Positions 9,592 to 19,260 are shown, numbered from the stretch's first letter. The stretch is DNA of 64,000 nucleotides from Bradyrhizobium sp. CCBAU 051011 (GCF_009930815.1 NZ_CP022222.1:496001-560000); one strand, 5' to 3'. The notes: generated from the sequence alone by a model not told the origin. A program made the numbers and translations.

Positions 9592-10677
9592 ATGGCCGCA
9601 GTACCGCAAACCTCAAACGCAAACGACATCACCACCGTCATCTCGGCGCTGGCGAGCCGTCAGAGCAACCGGCCCAAGGGCCAGCCGCTGAGCGGCCCGA
9701 AGCGCGCCGCCATCCTGATGCTGGCGCTGGGCGAGCAATATGGCGGCAAGGTGTGGTCGCTGCTCGACGACGACGAGGTGCGCGAACTGTCGATCCACAT
9801 GTCGACGCTCGGCACCGTCGAGGCCGACGTGGTGGAAGACCTGCTGCTCGAATTCGTGTCGCGGATGTCGGCGTCCGGCGCGCTGATGGGCACCTTCGAC
9901 GCCACCGAGCGGTTGCTGCAGCAATATCTGCCGTCCGAGCGCGTCACCGGCATCATGGACGAAATCCGCGGCCCCGCCGGCCGCAACATGTGGGAGAAGC
10001 TCTCCAACGTCCAGGAAGAGGTGCTCGCCAACTACCTCAAGAACGAATATCCGCAGACCATCGCGGTGGTGCTGTCGAAGCTCAAGCCGGAGCACGCCGC
10101 GCGCGTGCTGGCGATCCTGCCCGAAGATCTCGCGCTCGACGTGGTCGGCCGCATGCTGAAGATGGAAGCGGTGCAGAAGGAAGTCATCGAGCGCGTCGAG
10201 CAGACGCTGCGCACCGAATTCATGTCCAACCTGTCGCAGACCCGGCGCCGCGACGCGCATGAGGTGATGGCCGAAATCTTCAACAATTTCGACCGCCAGA
10301 CCGAGACCCGCTTCATCACCTCGCTGGAAGAGGAAAACCGCGAATCCGCCGAGCGCATCAAGGCGCTGATGTTCACCTTCGATGACCTGATCAAGCTCGA
10401 CTCCGCCTCGGCCCAGACGCTGATGCGCAACGTCGACAAGGACAAGCTCGGCATCGCACTCAAGAGCGCCAACGAGGAGGTGCGCGCCTTCTTCCTCGGC
10501 AACATGTCCTCGCGCGCCGGCAAGATGCTGATGGACGACATGGCCGCGATGGGACCGGTGCGGCTGCGTGACGTCGACGAGGCGCAGGCACTGCTCGTCA
10601 ACCTCGCCAAGGACATGGCGGCCAGGGGCGAAATCACCCTGACCAAGAACCGCGCCGACGACGAGTTGGTGTACTGA
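9592..10677 (+). CDS. fliG: Flagellar motor switch protein FliG
   Basis: A 361-residue C-ring protein that binds FliF with its N-terminal domain and carries the torque-generating charged helix at its C-terminus. Hallmarks: [16 protein letters not shown] (N-domain), [26 protein letters not shown] (middle domain) and the C-domain with [24 protein letters not shown] and [15 protein letters not shown]. Length is a little above the ~330-350 typical of other bacteria because of an N-terminal extension of about 30 residues. The stop overlaps the fliH start (ATGA), showing translational coupling. Confidence 0.96.
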   Translation: MAAVPQTSNANDITTVISALASRQSNRPKGQPLSGPKRAAILMLALGEQYGGKVWSLLDDDEVRELSIHMSTLGTVEADVVEDLLLEFVSRMSASGALMGTFDATERLLQQYLPSERVTGIMDEIRGPAGRNMWEKLSNVQEEVLANYLKNEYPQTIAVVLSKLKPEHAARVLAILPEDLALDVVGRMLKMEAVQKEVIERVEQTLRTEFMSNLSQTRRRDAHEVMAEIFNNFDRQTETRFITSLEEENRESAERIKALMFTFDDLIKLDSASAQTLMRNVDKDKLGIALKSANEEVRAFFLGNMSSRAGKMLMDDMAAMGPVRLRDVDEAQALLVNLAKDMAARGEITLTKNRADDELVY

Positions 10678-11303
10678 TGGCCGCGCCCGCAAAATTCCTG
10701 TTCGACACCGACTTCGCCGCGCCCGACAAGACGCGCGAGCGTGCCGCGACCGCCGCCGAGATCGCGCAAAAGGTCGCGCAGGCCGAGGCACGTGCCTACC
10801 GCGCCGGCTACGAGGCGGCCCAGCACGAGGCCAAGGTGGAAAGCGACCGTCGCTCGGCGCTGGCGCTGGAAGAGATTGGCATCGCCATCAGGGGCATCGC
10901 CACGCGCTTCTCCGGCATCGAAGCCAGAATGGAAACCGAGGCTGTCGATGTCGCGGTCGCAGTGGCGCGCAAGCTGTGCACCGAACTGGTCGCCCGCGAG
11001 CCGCTCGGCGAGATCATGGCGCTGGTCAGCGACTGCTTCTCGCATCTGGTTGCGACCCCGCATCTCGTCGTTCGCATCAGTGACCAGCTCTACGAGGCTG
11101 CCCGCGACAAGATCGAGCGGCAGGCATCCCAAAGCGGTTTCGAGGGCCGGCTGGTGATCCTGGCCGAGCCCGGCATCGCCACCGGCGACTGCCGGATCGA
11201 ATGGGCCGACGGCGGCGTGGTGCTGGAACGCGCGGCCATCGAAGCGAAGATCAGCGAACTCGTCGGGCGCTATCTGGCGTCCCGCGACCAGGCCGGAACG
11301 TGA
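10677..11303 (+). CDS. fliH: Flagellar assembly protein FliH
   Basis: A 208-residue protein in the FliH slot of the cluster (called flbE in Caulobacter). FliH holds the export ATPase FliI inactive and docks it to FliN at the C-ring. The N-terminal third is a charged helical stretch rich in Ala, Glu and Arg (EIAQKVAQAEARAYRAGYEA), and the C-terminal part has the FliH/YscL-type strand GDCRIEWADGGVVLERAAI. The start overlaps the fliG stop by one base. fliI is not in this window. Confidence 0.88.
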   Translation: MAAPAKFLFDTDFAAPDKTRERAATAAEIAQKVAQAEARAYRAGYEAAQHEAKVESDRRSALALEEIGIAIRGIATRFSGIEARMETEAVDVAVAVARKLCTELVAREPLGEIMALVSDCFSHLVATPHLVVRISDQLYEAARDKIERQASQSGFEGRLVILAEPGIATGDCRIEWADGGVVLERAAIEAKISELVGRYLASRDQAGT

Positions 11304-11322
11304 AGGCCATGAGGACTGAACC

Positions 11323-11673
11323 ATGAGTGACACCGACGCACAGGTACCGCTACCCGATCTCAACGCCGCGGACGCGCCGCCGATCGACGACCTCGCCTAC
11401 AACGAGGACGAACAGGCCTCGCGCATCGCAGCCGACCTCGAAGCCGTGTTCGACGTGCCGGTGCAGGTCTCGGCCGTGCTCGGCCGCTCCAAGATGGATG
11501 TCGGCGAGTTATTGAAGCTCGGCCCCGGCACTGTGCTCGAACTCGATCGCCGCGTCGGCGAGGCCATCGACATCTACGTCAACAACCGCCTGGTGGCGCG
11601 TGGCGAAGTGGTGCTGGTGGAAGACAAGCTCGGCGTGACCATGACGGAAATCATCAAGGCCGAACGCAGCTAA
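11323..11673 (+). CDS. fliN: Flagellar motor switch protein FliN
   Basis: A 116-residue FliN with a ~45-residue acidic N-terminal extension followed by the SpoA-type domain: VFDVPVQVSAVLGRSKMDVGELLKL, then GTVLELDRRVGEAIDIYVNNRLVARGEVV. It forms the lower C-ring and binds CheY-P and FliH. The ATG follows fliH by 19 bases with GAGGA upstream. It is followed by the regulator gene flbD after ~50 bases. Confidence 0.95.
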   Translation: MSDTDAQVPLPDLNAADAPPIDDLAYNEDEQASRIAADLEAVFDVPVQVSAVLGRSKMDVGELLKLGPGTVLELDRRVGEAIDIYVNNRLVARGEVVLVEDKLGVTMTEIIKAERS

Positions 11674-11726
11674 CAATTTTGGCGACACGCGCTCGAACGA
11701 CGCGAACAGACGGACAGGAGACAGAC

Positions 11727-13106
11727 ATGCGGCTTCTCATCGTTGGCACATTGAAGGGCCAACTCACGACCGCCACCAAGATCGCGATGGCAAACGGGGC
11801 TTCCGTGACCCACGCCGAAGCGATCGAACAGGCGATGGCCGTGCTGCGCGGCGGCAAGGGCGCCGACCTGCTGCTGGTCGACGTCGCCCTCGACATCCGC
11901 GACCTGGTGATGCGGCTGGAAGCCGAACACATCCACGTGCCGATCGTGGCCTGCGGCATCTCCAACGACGCCCGCGCCGCGGTCGCCGCGATCCACGCCG
12001 GCGCCAAGGAATACATCCCGCTGCCGCCCGATCCGGAACTGATCGCCGCCGTGCTCGCCGCAGTCGCCAATGATTCACGTGATCTGATCTATCGCGACGA
12101 AGCCATGGGCAAGGTGATCAAGCTGGCACAGCAGATCGCGGGCTCGGATGCCTCGGTCATGATCACCGGCGAATCCGGCACCGGCAAGGAAGTGCTGGCG
12201 CGTTATGTCCATTCCCGCTCGAACCGTGCCAAGCGCCCCTTCATCTCGATCAATTGCGCCGCGATCCCCGAACACTTGCTGGAGTCCGAACTGTTCGGCC
12301 ACGAGAAAGGCGCCTTCACCGGCGCCGTCGCCCGCCGCATCGGCAAGTTCGAGGAGGCCAGCGGCGGCACGCTGCTGCTCGACGAAATCTCCGAAATGGA
12401 CGTCCGCCTGCAATCGAAACTCTTGCGCGCGATCCAGGAGCGCGTCATCGACCGCGTCGGCGGCACCAAGCCGGTGCCGGTAGACATCCGTATCATCGCG
12501 ACCTCGAACCGCAATCTCTCTGAGGCCGTGCGCGACGGCACCTTCCGCGAGGATCTCTTGTTCCGCCTCAACGTCGTCAATCTGAAGATTCCTCCCTTAC
12601 GCGACCGCCCGGCCGACATCCTTGAACTGGCGCAGCACTTTGCCAAAAAGTACGCCGAGGCTAATGGCGTGCCGCTGCGTCCCATCTCCGCCGATGCCCG
12701 GCGGGTGCTGACCTCGAACCGCTGGCAGGGCAACGTCCGCGAACTCGAAAACACCATCCACCGCTCGGTGCTGATGGCGCAGGGCGACGAGATCGGGCCG
12801 GACGCTATCGTCACTCCCGACGGCGACCGCCTCGATCTCGCCAAGACTGCGCCCGCGGTGGCGCACGCCACCTTTGCCGCCGAACAGGTCACACGTGCTC
12901 TGGTCGGCCGCACCGTCGCCGACGTCGAGCGCGACCTGATCCTGGAGACGTTGAAACACTGCCTCGGCAACCGGACCCATGCCGCCAACATCCTCGGCAT
13001 CTCGATCCGCACGCTGCGCAACAAGCTGAACGAATATGCCGACGGCGGTATCCCGATCACGCCGGCCGGCGCGGGGGAGCATCAGCGGTTTATGACGGCG
13101 GGCTAG
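11727..13106 (+). CDS. flbD: Sigma-54-dependent flagellar regulator FlbD
   Basis: A 459-residue bacterial enhancer-binding protein. The receiver-like domain (residues ~1-115) keeps Asp52 and Lys94 but lacks the N-terminal acidic pair needed to bind Mg2+. The AAA+ domain has Walker A GESGTGKE (148-155) and the sigma-54 contact loop GAFTGA (195-200), and the C-terminus has a Fis-type helix-turn-helix (NILGISIRTLRNKLNEY). In Caulobacter FlbD activates late flagellar genes and represses fliF, with its activity gated by FliX rather than simple phosphorylation. The ATG at 11727 has CAGGAG six bases upstream; the frame is open 48 bases further but without support. It is the last gene of the fliF operon, and the fliK sigma-54 promoter at 4860 is a likely target. 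Confidence 0.95.
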   Translation: MRLLIVGTLKGQLTTATKIAMANGASVTHAEAIEQAMAVLRGGKGADLLLVDVALDIRDLVMRLEAEHIHVPIVACGISNDARAAVAAIHAGAKEYIPLPPDPELIAAVLAAVANDSRDLIYRDEAMGKVIKLAQQIAGSDASVMITGESGTGKEVLARYVHSRSNRAKRPFISINCAAIPEHLLESELFGHEKGAFTGAVARRIGKFEEASGGTLLLDEISEMDVRLQSKLLRAIQERVIDRVGGTKPVPVDIRIIATSNRNLSEAVRDGTFREDLLFRLNVVNLKIPPLRDRPADILELAQHFAKKYAEANGVPLRPISADARRVLTSNRWQGNVRELENTIHRSVLMAQGDEIGPDAIVTPDGDRLDLAKTAPAVAHATFAAEQVTRALVGRTVADVERDLILETLKHCLGNRTHAANILGISIRTLRNKLNEYADGGIPITPAGAGEHQRFMTAG

Positions 13107-13122
13107 GCTTTACGCCGCCTCC

Positions 13123-13203
13123 GTCATTGCGAGGAGCGAACGACGAAGCAATCCATACTTCCTCGCCGGGAAGATAGATTGCTTTGCTACGCTCGCAATG
13201 ACG
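13123..13203. repeat. Long palindromic intergenic repeat, copy A
   Basis: Begins CGTCATTGCGAGGAGCGAA, continues with GAAGCAATCCAT, and ends with ATTGCTTTGC...GCTCGCAATGACG, so the ends are inverted copies. It has the same architecture as the copies at 22833, 25689, 45335, 47781 and 52310. It lies after the flbD stop and overlaps the 3' end of the small gene at 13187. Confidence 0.9.
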
Positions 13204-13366
13204 TTGAAAGGGCGGAGTAACTTGGCGCGTCGGGCTTGCGGAAAATGTGAATGGGATCGCCGGGCTGCAGGTCGCGCCCGGTGAAAACCGCATAGGCATA
13301 CAGCGCGAGATAGGCAATCGCGAGCGCGCCGACTGCGTAAAATGTCCAGGTTGCGAGACGCTTCAT
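13187..13366 (-). CDS. Small single-pass membrane protein (59 residues), unknown
   Basis: A short leftward frame with ATG at 13366 and stop TAG at 13187-13189. The product starts MKRLATWTFYAVGALAIAYL and has one transmembrane helix (residues ~8-27), followed by a ~30-residue polar tail (FTGRDLQPGDPIHIFRKPD). The charge pattern (KR before the helix) predicts an N-in orientation. The last five codons and the stop lie inside repeat copy A, so the present C-terminus seems to have been set by the repeat. No family is recognised. It precedes the flavin reductase tail and is transcribed in the same direction as the sulfonate operon. Confidence 0.55.
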   Translation of the reverse strand: MKRLATWTFYAVGALAIAYLALYAYAVFTGRDLQPGDPIHIFRKPDAPSYSALSTSLRA

Positions 13367-13436
13367 TCGCCGGGTTTAGATCGGCCGCAGCGAAAAAGCC
13401 AGCCCGATGGCGCCGGTCGGCCGCAGAGCAATTCCG

Positions 13437-14021
13437 TCAGATCTTCCGTGCGGCCTTCCGCACCGGCACGCTGACCTCGGCAAGCTTCGCCGCATCCTCG
13501 TCCTGATCAATGGCGACATAGCGCCCCTGCCAGTAGGCCAGCGCCGCGGTTCGGGTCGAAACCGCAATATCCAGCACCCGCCCAATGACGATCGCGTGCG
13601 AATGCCGTTCGACAACGTCCTCGACTTCGCAATCAATCACTGCCAGGGCGTCTGTCAGTAGCGGCACCCCTGATACACGCGTCGTCCAATGTGCGCTGGC
13701 GAAGCGTTCGGCGCCCTTCAGCCCGTCCTTGCCGGTAAAGCGTTCGGCGATATCGATCTGGTCCGAGGTCAGGATGTTGACGCCGAAGAAGCCGTACCGC
13801 CTCACGAGCGGCCAGGATGAAGATTCCCGGTTGATGCTGACGATCAAAGCTGGCGGATCGACCGACAGTGACGACACCGACGTAACCGTCATGCCCGAGA
13901 TGTCCCAGCCTATACCTGCGGTGATGACGCTGACGCCTCCCGTCAGTCGGCGCATCGCACTGCGAAAGTCACCGGAGGAAACCTCGGAATCGATCGACAC
14001 GGAACGAACAATGGAGTTCAT
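13437..14021 (-). CDS. Flavin reductase (FMN), likely partner of SsuD
   Basis: A 194-residue split-barrel flavin reductase of the HpaC/ActVB family, with the signatures RRLTGGVSVITAG, GMTVTSVSSLSVDPP and SWPLVRRYGFFGVNIL. It would supply FMNH2 to the monooxygenase SsuD; the E. coli partner SsuE has a different (flavodoxin-like) fold, so this is a non-orthologous replacement. The ATG at 14021 has GAGG five bases upstream; a GTG two codons earlier is less likely. It is the last gene of the leftward sulfonate operon, beginning 7 bases past the ssuB stop. Confidence 0.85.
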   Translation of the reverse strand: MNSIVRSVSIDSEVSSGDFRSAMRRLTGGVSVITAGIGWDISGMTVTSVSSLSVDPPALIVSINRESSSWPLVRRYGFFGVNILTSDQIDIAERFTGKDGLKGAERFASAHWTTRVSGVPLLTDALAVIDCEVEDVVERHSHAIVIGRVLDIAVSTRTAALAYWQGRYVAIDQDEDAAKLAEVSVPVRKAARKI

Positions 14022-14028
14022 GAGCACC

Positions 14029-14873
14029 TCACAGGTCGGAAGTATCTTCCGTACCTTCCAGCAGATTTTTCAGGATCGCGCCTTCCAGCGCCGCCAGTTC
14101 GGCCGAACCGCGCTGCCTCGGACGCGGAACATCGACGCTGAAATCCTCGGCGATGCGGCCGTCCTCGATGACAAGCACGCGATCGGCCAGGGCTACGGCC
14201 TCGGCGACGTCGTGCGTCACCAGGATCGCGGTAAAGCCCTGATCGTGCCAGACCCGTTCGAGCAGCCGTTGCACGAAATGCGCGTCAACGCATCCAGCGC
14301 GCCAAGCGGCTCGTCGAAGGCGAGCACGCGCGGCTGGCTGACCAGCGCGCGGGCCAGCGCCACGCGCTGCTTCTGTCCGCCTGACAGGACCGCCGGCCAC
14401 TGGGTTCGCTTGTCCGTGAGACCGACCTCGGCCAGCGCTTTCTCGGCCCGAGCCTGTGCATCGGCCGAGCTTCGCTCGCGTCCGAGACCGACCTCGACAT
14501 TTGACAGCACCCGCGCCCACGGCAGCAGCCGCGGCTCCTGGAACATGACGCGGACGTCTTCCGGGCGCGCGTCCTCGCCGAGGCTGATCGTGCCGGCGGT
14601 GATGGTCTCCAGACCTGCAATCAGCCGCAGCAACGTGCTCTTGCCGCAGCCGCTGCGGCCGACAATCGCGACCGACTGGCCGGCGGGAATATGCAGGTCG
14701 ATCCCGCGCAGCACCTCATTGTCGCCGAAGGATTTTCGCAATCCCCGGATGGTCAGCGAAAGCCCGCGGGCCTGCGCTTCCGGACTGCGCCGCAACTGAC
14801 GCGCCTGTTCGACAAAATCCGTGCGCTTGACCGGCTCGGCATCCAGGGAACGAAAACGAAGGGCTTCTTGCAT
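14029..14873 (-). pseudogene. ssuB: Aliphatic sulfonate ABC transporter ATPase SsuB, frameshifted
   Basis: The first reading frame (14873 to ~14275) encodes an intact ATPase core: Walker [10 protein letters not shown], signature LSGGQKQR, Walker B VLAFDEP and D-loop LGALDALTR. Right after that the protein becomes nonsense and stops at 14217. The expected continuation ([14 protein letters not shown], then H-loop [18 protein letters not shown]) is found in another frame and runs to 14029. Restoring one base near 14273-14275 joins the two halves. The break removes the H-loop, so the protein as read should be inactive; either the gene is a recent pseudogene or the base is a sequencing error. All neighbours are intact, which favours a very recent event or an error. 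Confidence 0.85.
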
Positions 14874-14882
14874 TTCTTGTCC

Positions 14883-15689
14883 TCAGTGTTTCTGGAAGGC
14901 CGGATGCCAGGACAGCGTCAGCCGTTCCAGCGCGCGCGAGGCGCTGTCGGCCAGTTTTCCGAGCAACGCATAGATCAGGATCGACAGCACCACGACGTCG
15001 ATCAGCATGAACTCGCGGGCCTGCATCGCCATGTAACCGAGACCCGATGACGCGGCGATCGTCTCGGCCACGATCAGGGTCAGCCACATGATACCGAGCG
15101 CGAAGCGCACGCCGACGAAGATCGACGGCAACGCGCCCGGGAAGATTACCCGGCGGAACAATTCGCCATCGGTCATGCCATAGATGCGGCCCATCTCGAT
15201 CAATTGCGGATCGACGGTGCGAATGCCGTGCAGCGTGTTGAGGTAGATCGGGAAGAACACGCCGAGCGCGACCAGAAACAGTTTTGCCGATTCATCGATC
15301 CCGAACCAAAGGATGACGAGCGGGATCAATGCAAGATGCGGGATGTTGCGCACCATCTGCAGCGTCGTATCTGTCAGCTTGCTGGAGGTCGGCGACAGAC
15401 CGTTGGCAAGGCCGAGCGTGAAGCCGATGCTGCCGCCGATCAGAAATCCGATGCTGGCGCGCCAGAAGCTGACCCAGATGTTGCGGGCGAGCTCGCCTGA
15501 CAAGAGGAGCTTCCACCCCGCCAGCGCGACGTCGCTTGGCGCTGGCAGCACGCGTGCCGATACGAAGCCGGTGACGCAGGCAAGCTGCCAGATCAGGATG
15601 ATCGCGAGCGGCACGATCCACGGGATCAAGCCGTCGATCCGCGGCAATTTCGGTGCGCCGACGCGCGGAAGACTGTCGATCAGACTCAT
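14883..15689 (-). CDS. ssuC: Aliphatic sulfonate ABC transporter permease SsuC
   Basis: A 268-residue inner-membrane permease of the nitrate/sulfonate/taurine (BPD_transp_1) type with about six transmembrane helices. The EAA loop that contacts the ATPase reads [24 protein letters not shown]. The gene starts at an ATG (15689) that overlaps the ssuD stop (ATGA) and ends 9 bases before the ssuB start, so translation is coupled along the operon. Confidence 0.94.
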   Translation of the reverse strand: MSLIDSLPRVGAPKLPRIDGLIPWIVPLAIILIWQLACVTGFVSARVLPAPSDVALAGWKLLLSGELARNIWVSFWRASIGFLIGGSIGFTLGLANGLSPTSSKLTDTTLQMVRNIPHLALIPLVILWFGIDESAKLFLVALGVFFPIYLNTLHGIRTVDPQLIEMGRIYGMTDGELFRRVIFPGALPSIFVGVRFALGIMWLTLIVAETIAASSGLGYMAMQAREFMLIDVVVLSILIYALLGKLADSASRALERLTLSWHPAFQKH

Positions 15690-16852
15690 GATTGCGATGC
15701 CTGTTTCTGCGGCCGGTATTCGTTACCGATGGTTTCGCCGAACGGCCCGGTGTTGACGCGGATCGGCGTGACGTTGTTTTGCTGGTTCAGCGACAGCAGC
15801 GGAAACACCAATTCGGCGAAGCGATAGGCTTCCTCGAGATGGGGATAGCCCGACATGATGAAGGTATCGATGCCGATATCCTGATATTCCCTGATCCGCG
15901 CCGCGACCGTCTCGGGATCACCAACCAGCGCGGTGCCCGCGCCGCCGCGCACCAGGCCGACGCCGGCCCAGAGATTGGGGCTGATCTCGAGCTTGTCACG
16001 GCGACCGCCATGCAGCTCCGACATGCGCTGTTGGCCGACCGAATCCATCCGCGAGAAGATCTTTTGCGCCGAAGCGACCGTCTCATCGGTGACGTGCTGG
16101 ATCAATTCGTCCGCCGCCTTCCAGGCTTCCGCATTGGTCTCGCGCACGATCACATGCAAGCGGATGCCGAACGAGAGCTTTCGCCCGCGCGCCGCCGCTG
16201 CGGCCTTCACCCGGTTAACCTTTTCGGCGACCTGCGCCGGCGGCTCGCCCCAGGTCAGGTACTTGTCGACGGTATCGACGGCGACGTCGACGCCGGCATC
16301 CGACGATCCGCCGAAATAAAGTGGCGGCCGCGGCGACTGCACCGGCTGGAACAGCAATCTGCCGTCCTCGATTCGGATATGCTTGCCCTCGACATTGACA
16401 GTCTTGCCCGCGAGCAGGTCGCTGTAGACGTTGAGGAACTCGCGCGTCACCTGGTAACGCTCATCATGCGACAGGAAAATGCCGTCGCCTTTGTTCTCGA
16501 TGGGATCACCGCCGGTGACGACATTGATCAGCAGACGTCCGTTCGACACCCGGTCTAACGTCGCCGTCATGCGGGCGGCAACGCTCGGCGATTGCAGTCC
16601 GGGCCTGACAGCCACGAGATAACGCAGCCGCTCGGTCCACGGCGCCACGGCCGAAGCCACCACCCAGGAATCCTCGCAGCTTCGCCCGGTTGGCAAGAGC
16701 ACGCCGAAATAGCCGAGTTGATCGGCGGCCTGCGCGATCTGGCGCAGGTAGTTGAAGTTCACTTCGCGTCCGCCAGTGGTGGTGCCGAGATAACGGCCGT
16801 CGCCATGGGTCGGCAGGAACCAGAGGATGTTGGCGCTTTGTTGCGTGCTCAC
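15686..16852 (-). CDS. ssuD: FMNH2-dependent alkanesulfonate monooxygenase SsuD
   Basis: A 388-residue luciferase-fold monooxygenase that splits alkanesulfonates to aldehyde and sulfite with FMNH2 and O2. Near-canonical SsuD sequence: [15 protein letters not shown] at the N-terminus, then [33 protein letters not shown] and [10 protein letters not shown]. Start is GTG at 16852, overlapping the ssuA stop by four bases; the family N-terminus supports it. Electrons come from the flavin reductase at 13437. The product works in the cytoplasm on sulfonates imported by SsuABC and releases sulfite for cysteine synthesis. Confidence 0.96.
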   Translation of the reverse strand: MSTQQSANILWFLPTHGDGRYLGTTTGGREVNFNYLRQIAQAADQLGYFGVLLPTGRSCEDSWVVASAVAPWTERLRYLVAVRPGLQSPSVAARMTATLDRVSNGRLLINVVTGGDPIENKGDGIFLSHDERYQVTREFLNVYSDLLAGKTVNVEGKHIRIEDGRLLFQPVQSPRPPLYFGGSSDAGVDVAVDTVDKYLTWGEPPAQVAEKVNRVKAAAAARGRKLSFGIRLHVIVRETNAEAWKAADELIQHVTDETVASAQKIFSRMDSVGQQRMSELHGGRRDKLEISPNLWAGVGLVRGGAGTALVGDPETVAARIREYQDIGIDTFIMSGYPHLEEAYRFAELVFPLLSLNQQNNVTPIRVNTGPFGETIGNEYRPQKQASQS

Positions 16853-17802
16853 GATCCGGACCTCCGGGCCACGTCAGAAATCTTGATTTGCTTCGGGATC
16901 AGCCCAAGCGCCAAGAAGGTGTCCGCGACCTGCTGCTGGTCGGCGACCACGCTCTCCGTGATCGGCTTGATGCCGTAGGATTGCCGCTTGAGCGCGATTT
17001 CGACGACCGGAACGGAAAGCCCGATCGCCGGCGCAAGTTGTTCGGCGACAGCATGGATGTCGCCCTTGGCCCAGTCGTCGACCTCGCTGAGCTGCGCCAA
17101 TACAACATCGACGATCTTCGGGTCGCTCTCCAGGAACTTCTTTGACGAGAAATAGAACTGATAGTTCGAGACGATGCCGCTGCCGTCTGCGAGCGTACGC
17201 GCGCCGGTGGCCGCTTCGGCGGCAGCCTGGAACGGGTCCCAAATCACCCAGGCATCGACCGCGCCGCGCTCGAACGCCGCGCGGGCGTCGGCTGGCGCCA
17301 GAAACACCGGCTCGATCTCGGAATATTTGACGCCGGCCTTCTCCAGCGCCTTGACGAGCAGATAGTGAACGTTGGAGCCCTTGTTTAGCGCGATCTTCTT
17401 GCCTTTCAGATCGGCGACCGAACTCAGCATGCTGTCCTTCGGCACCAGGATCGCCTCGCCTTTCGGCGCCGGCGGCTCATAGGCGACGTACTGGATCGGC
17501 GCGCCGGCCGCCTGCGCGAAGATCGGCGGCGCTTCGCCGGTGTTGCCGAAATCGATCGCGCCGACATTGAGCGCCTCGAGCAGCGGCGGGCCGGACGGAA
17601 ACTCCGTCCACACCACCTTGTAACCGGCGGACTTCAGCTTCTCCTCCAGCGTGCCCTTGCTCTTGAGCAGCACCAGCTTGCCGTACTTCTGGAAGCCGAT
17701 GCGGACCACCTTGTCCTGGCCGTAGGAAGCGCCGACGGTCGCGGCGACCATGCTGATCGACAGCACGGCGCTCGCGAGCAAGCGTTGAAACAAACGCGTC
17801 AT
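16849..17802 (-). CDS. ssuA: Aliphatic sulfonate-binding periplasmic protein SsuA
   Basis: A 317-residue periplasmic binding protein with a Sec signal peptide ([17 protein letters not shown]) and the NMT1/SsuA fold: [40 protein letters not shown] and [11 protein letters not shown]. The ATG at 17802 is preceded by AGAGGA. It delivers sulfonates to SsuC/SsuB. It lies 24 bases after a paralogous binding-protein gene, so the operon carries two receptors for one permease. Confidence 0.94.
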   Translation of the reverse strand: MTRLFQRLLASAVLSISMVAATVGASYGQDKVVRIGFQKYGKLVLLKSKGTLEEKLKSAGYKVVWTEFPSGPPLLEALNVGAIDFGNTGEAPPIFAQAAGAPIQYVAYEPPAPKGEAILVPKDSMLSSVADLKGKKIALNKGSNVHYLLVKALEKAGVKYSEIEPVFLAPADARAAFERGAVDAWVIWDPFQAAAEAATGARTLADGSGIVSNYQFYFSSKKFLESDPKIVDVVLAQLSEVDDWAKGDIHAVAEQLAPAIGLSVPVVEIALKRQSYGIKPITESVVADQQQVADTFLALGLIPKQIKISDVARRSGS

Positions 17803-17826
17803 TTGTTGCGTCCTCTTGTTTGGAAT

Positions 17827-18771
17827 TCAGCTCTGCGTATGACGCCAGACGATGTCGCGCACGGCGATCGGCTTCGGAATCAGGCCGAGCTTGTGAAAGC
17901 GATCGGCGGCCGCCTGCTGCGTCGTGACAATCTCGTCGGTCACGGGGCCGATCAGGAATGAAGCGCGGTTGGCCGCGACGGTCTGGACCTCGAGCGGCAC
18001 GCCGGTGACCGCCGCGAGCGCGCTGGCGACCTCGGCGCGATTGGCCTCGGCCCAGCGCGCGGCCTCCGCCAGGCCATCGATCACCTCGCGGGTTTCCCGC
18101 ACATGGGCATTCGCGAAATCGCGGTTGGCCAGATAGAACGAGTTGGTCTTGGCGACTTCATAGGCGTTGATCAGGATCCGGCCGTTCTGGCGCTTCTCGC
18201 CGATCGCGAAATACGGATCCCAGATCGCCCAGGCCTCGATGCTGCCGTTGGCGAAGGCCGGTCCGGCGTCGGGCGGCGTCAGATAGACCGGCGTGATGTC
18301 CTCATAGGTCAGTCCAGCCTTTTCCAGCGTGGCGATCACCACGTTGTGCGCGCTGCTACCCTTGGTAAATCCGACGCGCTTGCCCTTCAGGTCGGCTATG
18401 GTGCGAATGCCGGAATTGGCGGGCACGAGAATGCCCTGCCCGTTGGTGATCCGCGATCCCGCGACATAAACAATATTGGCGTTCGCAGCCTGCGCGAAGA
18501 TCGGCGGCGTATCGCCGACGGCGCCGAGGTCGACGCTGCCGATGCTCATGGCTTCCAGCAACGGCGGCCCCGACGTGAACTCGATCCATTTGATGCCGAT
18601 TTGCCTGCCGGCAAACCGCTTCTCGAGCACGGCCTGCTGCCGCGCGATCACCAGCACGCCGGTCTTCTGGTAGCCAATCCTGATTTCCTTGACGGTTGTT
18701 TGCGCCTCTGCTCGCGACAGCGCAGCAATTGCGCCTCCAACCGACAATCCGAGAAACTCCCGACGCTTCAT
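17827..18771 (-). CDS. Second sulfonate-type binding protein (SsuA paralog), Tat-like signal
   Basis: A 314-residue SsuA-family receptor. Its signal KRREFLGLSVGGAIAALS has a twin-arginine look, unlike the Sec signal of the neighbouring ssuA. The binding-protein hallmarks are [39 protein letters not shown] and AIWDPYFAIGE. The start at 18771 has AGGAG about 7 bases upstream; an ATG 7 codons earlier (18792) would mask the signal. It is the first gene of the leftward ssu operon. The ligand probably differs from that of ssuA, but the specificity cannot be read from sequence. Confidence 0.9.
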   Translation of the reverse strand: MKRREFLGLSVGGAIAALSRAEAQTTVKEIRIGYQKTGVLVIARQQAVLEKRFAGRQIGIKWIEFTSGPPLLEAMSIGSVDLGAVGDTPPIFAQAANANIVYVAGSRITNGQGILVPANSGIRTIADLKGKRVGFTKGSSAHNVVIATLEKAGLTYEDITPVYLTPPDAGPAFANGSIEAWAIWDPYFAIGEKRQNGRILINAYEVAKTNSFYLANRDFANAHVRETREVIDGLAEAARWAEANRAEVASALAAVTGVPLEVQTVAANRASFLIGPVTDEIVTTQQAAADRFHKLGLIPKPIAVRDIVWRHTQS

Positions 18772-19260
18772 TCCAAAACTCCTGACGATCATGCGCGCAA
18801 TGTCGCGCGATCATGCGATGTCTGGATGATGGGATCGTCGGCTTAGACTGTCGAGCACCTGCAAAAAATAACGACGCACGTTCTGTCATTCGACAATGAC
18901 ACAACGCATTTATTGTTGGATGGTTGATTGCGACGGTAATTTTTCCCGCAGCACGCTCAATCGGAACCGCATCCAGCGCTTCACGGCGCTGTGACTTTGT
19001 CTATCGATCGCTACGCTGAGCGAAAGTTCGACGACACGATTCCAACACCTATCGCGGCTACTTGCTGCACAGTATTTAAGCGCCAACTACACTGCATGCG
19101 ATTTCGTTTCACGACAATGAATTCGAACGAATGATTCATTGCGACGTCACAACGCAATTCAGTCAGCCATTTCATTGACTGCGCTTCGGTCGCTCGTAGG
19201 CTTTGTGCATCGCTGATTGCGCCCACGCGATGCAGCGGATGAAATGAGAAAGATCAAAAC
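18772..19260. other. Divergent control region of the sulfonate genes
   Basis: 489 bases between two divergent binding-protein genes, clearly AT-richer than its flanks. It holds several short palindromes: TGTCATT-CGAC-AATGACA (18884-18901), ATTCG-AA-CGAAT (19121-19132), AATGATTCATT (19130-19140) and CAGTCA-N10-TGACTG (19160-19181). No convincing gene is present. The palindromes are candidate sites for a Cbl/CysB-type LysR regulator or another sulfur-starvation regulator, though no regulator gene is nearby. Confidence 0.65.
18884..18901. promoter_or_regulatory. Candidate operator, perfect inverted repeat
   Basis: TGTCATT and AATGACA form perfect 7-base arms around CGAC. The repeat lies 113 bases upstream of the leftward ssu operon start. 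The size and spacing fit a dimeric regulator site. Confidence 0.45.

Noticed and set aside
9613..11363. Long leftward frames opposite fliG and fliH
   Set aside because: His/Asp/Arg-rich composition typical of antisense frames in GC-rich DNA; no known domain.
19011..19226. 71-residue leftward frame in the sulfonate control region
   Set aside because: No signal, domain or ribosome site; it covers the palindromes.
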